From NCBI GenBank assembly GCA_905209135.1, contig CAJLRT010000065.1, positions 1-6,514 of the forward strand: DNA of 6,514 bases. Reading direction: 5' to 3'. The position numbers and the translations under genes are program-made. Below are positions 6,432-6,514 of this stretch, in pieces. Position 1 is the first letter of the stretch. Each line of letters starts with the position of its first letter. Source of the stretch: an uncultured Eubacteriales bacterium (GTDB lineage Bacteria > Bacillota > Clostridia > Oscillospirales > UMGS1783). The notes under the pieces are model-generated. The model ran no database searches. It was given only the letters and a program-made list of their open reading frames with translations, and was not told the DNA's origin.

Positions 6432-6514
6432 GCATGGAAAAGCCGTAAGCAAAAGCCAGGAACCAGAACCCTGCAAATGTGGGGAGCGTATAAGGAAAAG
6501 CCTCATGCAGCGCC
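6432..6514 (+). other. region after secY with no recognisable gene
   Basis: These 83 bases run from the secY stop to the window end. They contain three copies of AAAAGCC, two of them as GGAAAAGCC (6436-6444 and 6494-6502). I see no GC-rich hairpin followed by T residues, so no intrinsic terminator. Short open frames begin at ATG 6477 (12 codons to the edge) and ATG 6505 (three codons to the edge, with AAGGA at 6492-6496 eight bases upstream). The latter could be the start of the next gene, but nothing resembles adenylate kinase (the usual GAPGAGKGT motif is absent), so no gene is called. Gaps between genes upstream are at most 31 bases, so this is the loosest spot in the cluster. Confidence 0.5.

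Noticed and set aside
6489..6494. TATAAG resembling a -10 promoter element for the gene after secY.
   Set aside because: The position 17 bases upstream reads GAACCC, unlike a -35 box, and there is no extended -10 TG. A single six-base match is expected by chance.
6436..6502. Three AAAAGCC direct repeats after secY as a possible repeat array or protein site.
   Set aside because: The copies are short and unevenly spaced (14 and 43-44 bases), with different flanks, so chance is enough to explain them.
4737..6506. A 589-codon open frame on the - strand across rplO and secY.
   Set aside because: Its codons are exact reverse complements of the sense codons (rplO and secY share one frame because they abut). 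A stop there needs a sense TTA, CTA or TCA, and these genes almost never use those codons; the frame ends at the TCA codon at 4737-4739. The product is rich in Asp, His and Arg, the mirror image of a membrane protein, and resembles no known family.
6477..6514. A short open frame from ATG 6477 reading MWGAYKEKPHAA to the window edge.
   Set aside because: There is no ribosome binding site upstream, only 12 codons are visible, and the sequence matches no expected gene after secY.

Overview
The window is an uninterrupted piece of the bacterial S10-spc ribosomal protein gene cluster, all on the + strand. It begins inside rpsC (S3). It then reads rplP (L16), rpmC (L29), rpsQ (S17), rplN (L14), rplX (L24), rplE (L5), rpsN (zinc-type S14), rpsH (S8), rplF (L6), rplR (L18), rpsE (S5), rpmD (L30), rplO (L15) and secY, and ends in 83 bases without a recognisable gene. 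The order is the canonical one found across most bacteria, with no insertion, loss, duplication or mobile element. I see no tRNA, rRNA, CRISPR array or convincing promoter or terminator.

The sequence suggests a GC-rich member of the Clostridia, perhaps an Oscillospiraceae/Ruminococcaceae-like gut anaerobe. Four points support this: strong AAGGAGG-type Shine-Dalgarno sequences before nearly every gene; a short S14 with two CxxC pairs; an L24 whose C-terminus carries two CxxC pairs; and protein sequences that read like Firmicutes versions (for example L16 starting [11 protein letters not shown]). Base composition is high in G+C by eye, mostly at third codon positions. The genus cannot be settled from the sequence alone.

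Layout: positions 1-1134 are the end of the S10-operon genes (rpsC-rplP-rpmC-rpsQ), with two stop/start overlaps (TGATG at 197-201 and ATGA at 633-636). Positions 1160-5159 are the spc-type genes rplN to rplO, separated by only 13-30 bases that hold little besides the next ribosome binding site. secY starts on the base after the rplO stop codon. In most bacteria adk, map, infA and rpmJ follow; none can be recognised before the window ends.

Fourteen of the fifteen genes encode ribosomal proteins needed in equal amounts, and the fifteenth encodes the central channel of the Sec translocon, which docks on the ribosome. The tight packing implies cotranscription from a promoter upstream of the window and translational coupling along the message. 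This is ordinary core genome: I found no previously undescribed system. The points worth a second look are small: the start codon of rplR, the putative zinc site in L24, an arginine in S5 where a glycine is usual, and the gap after secY.
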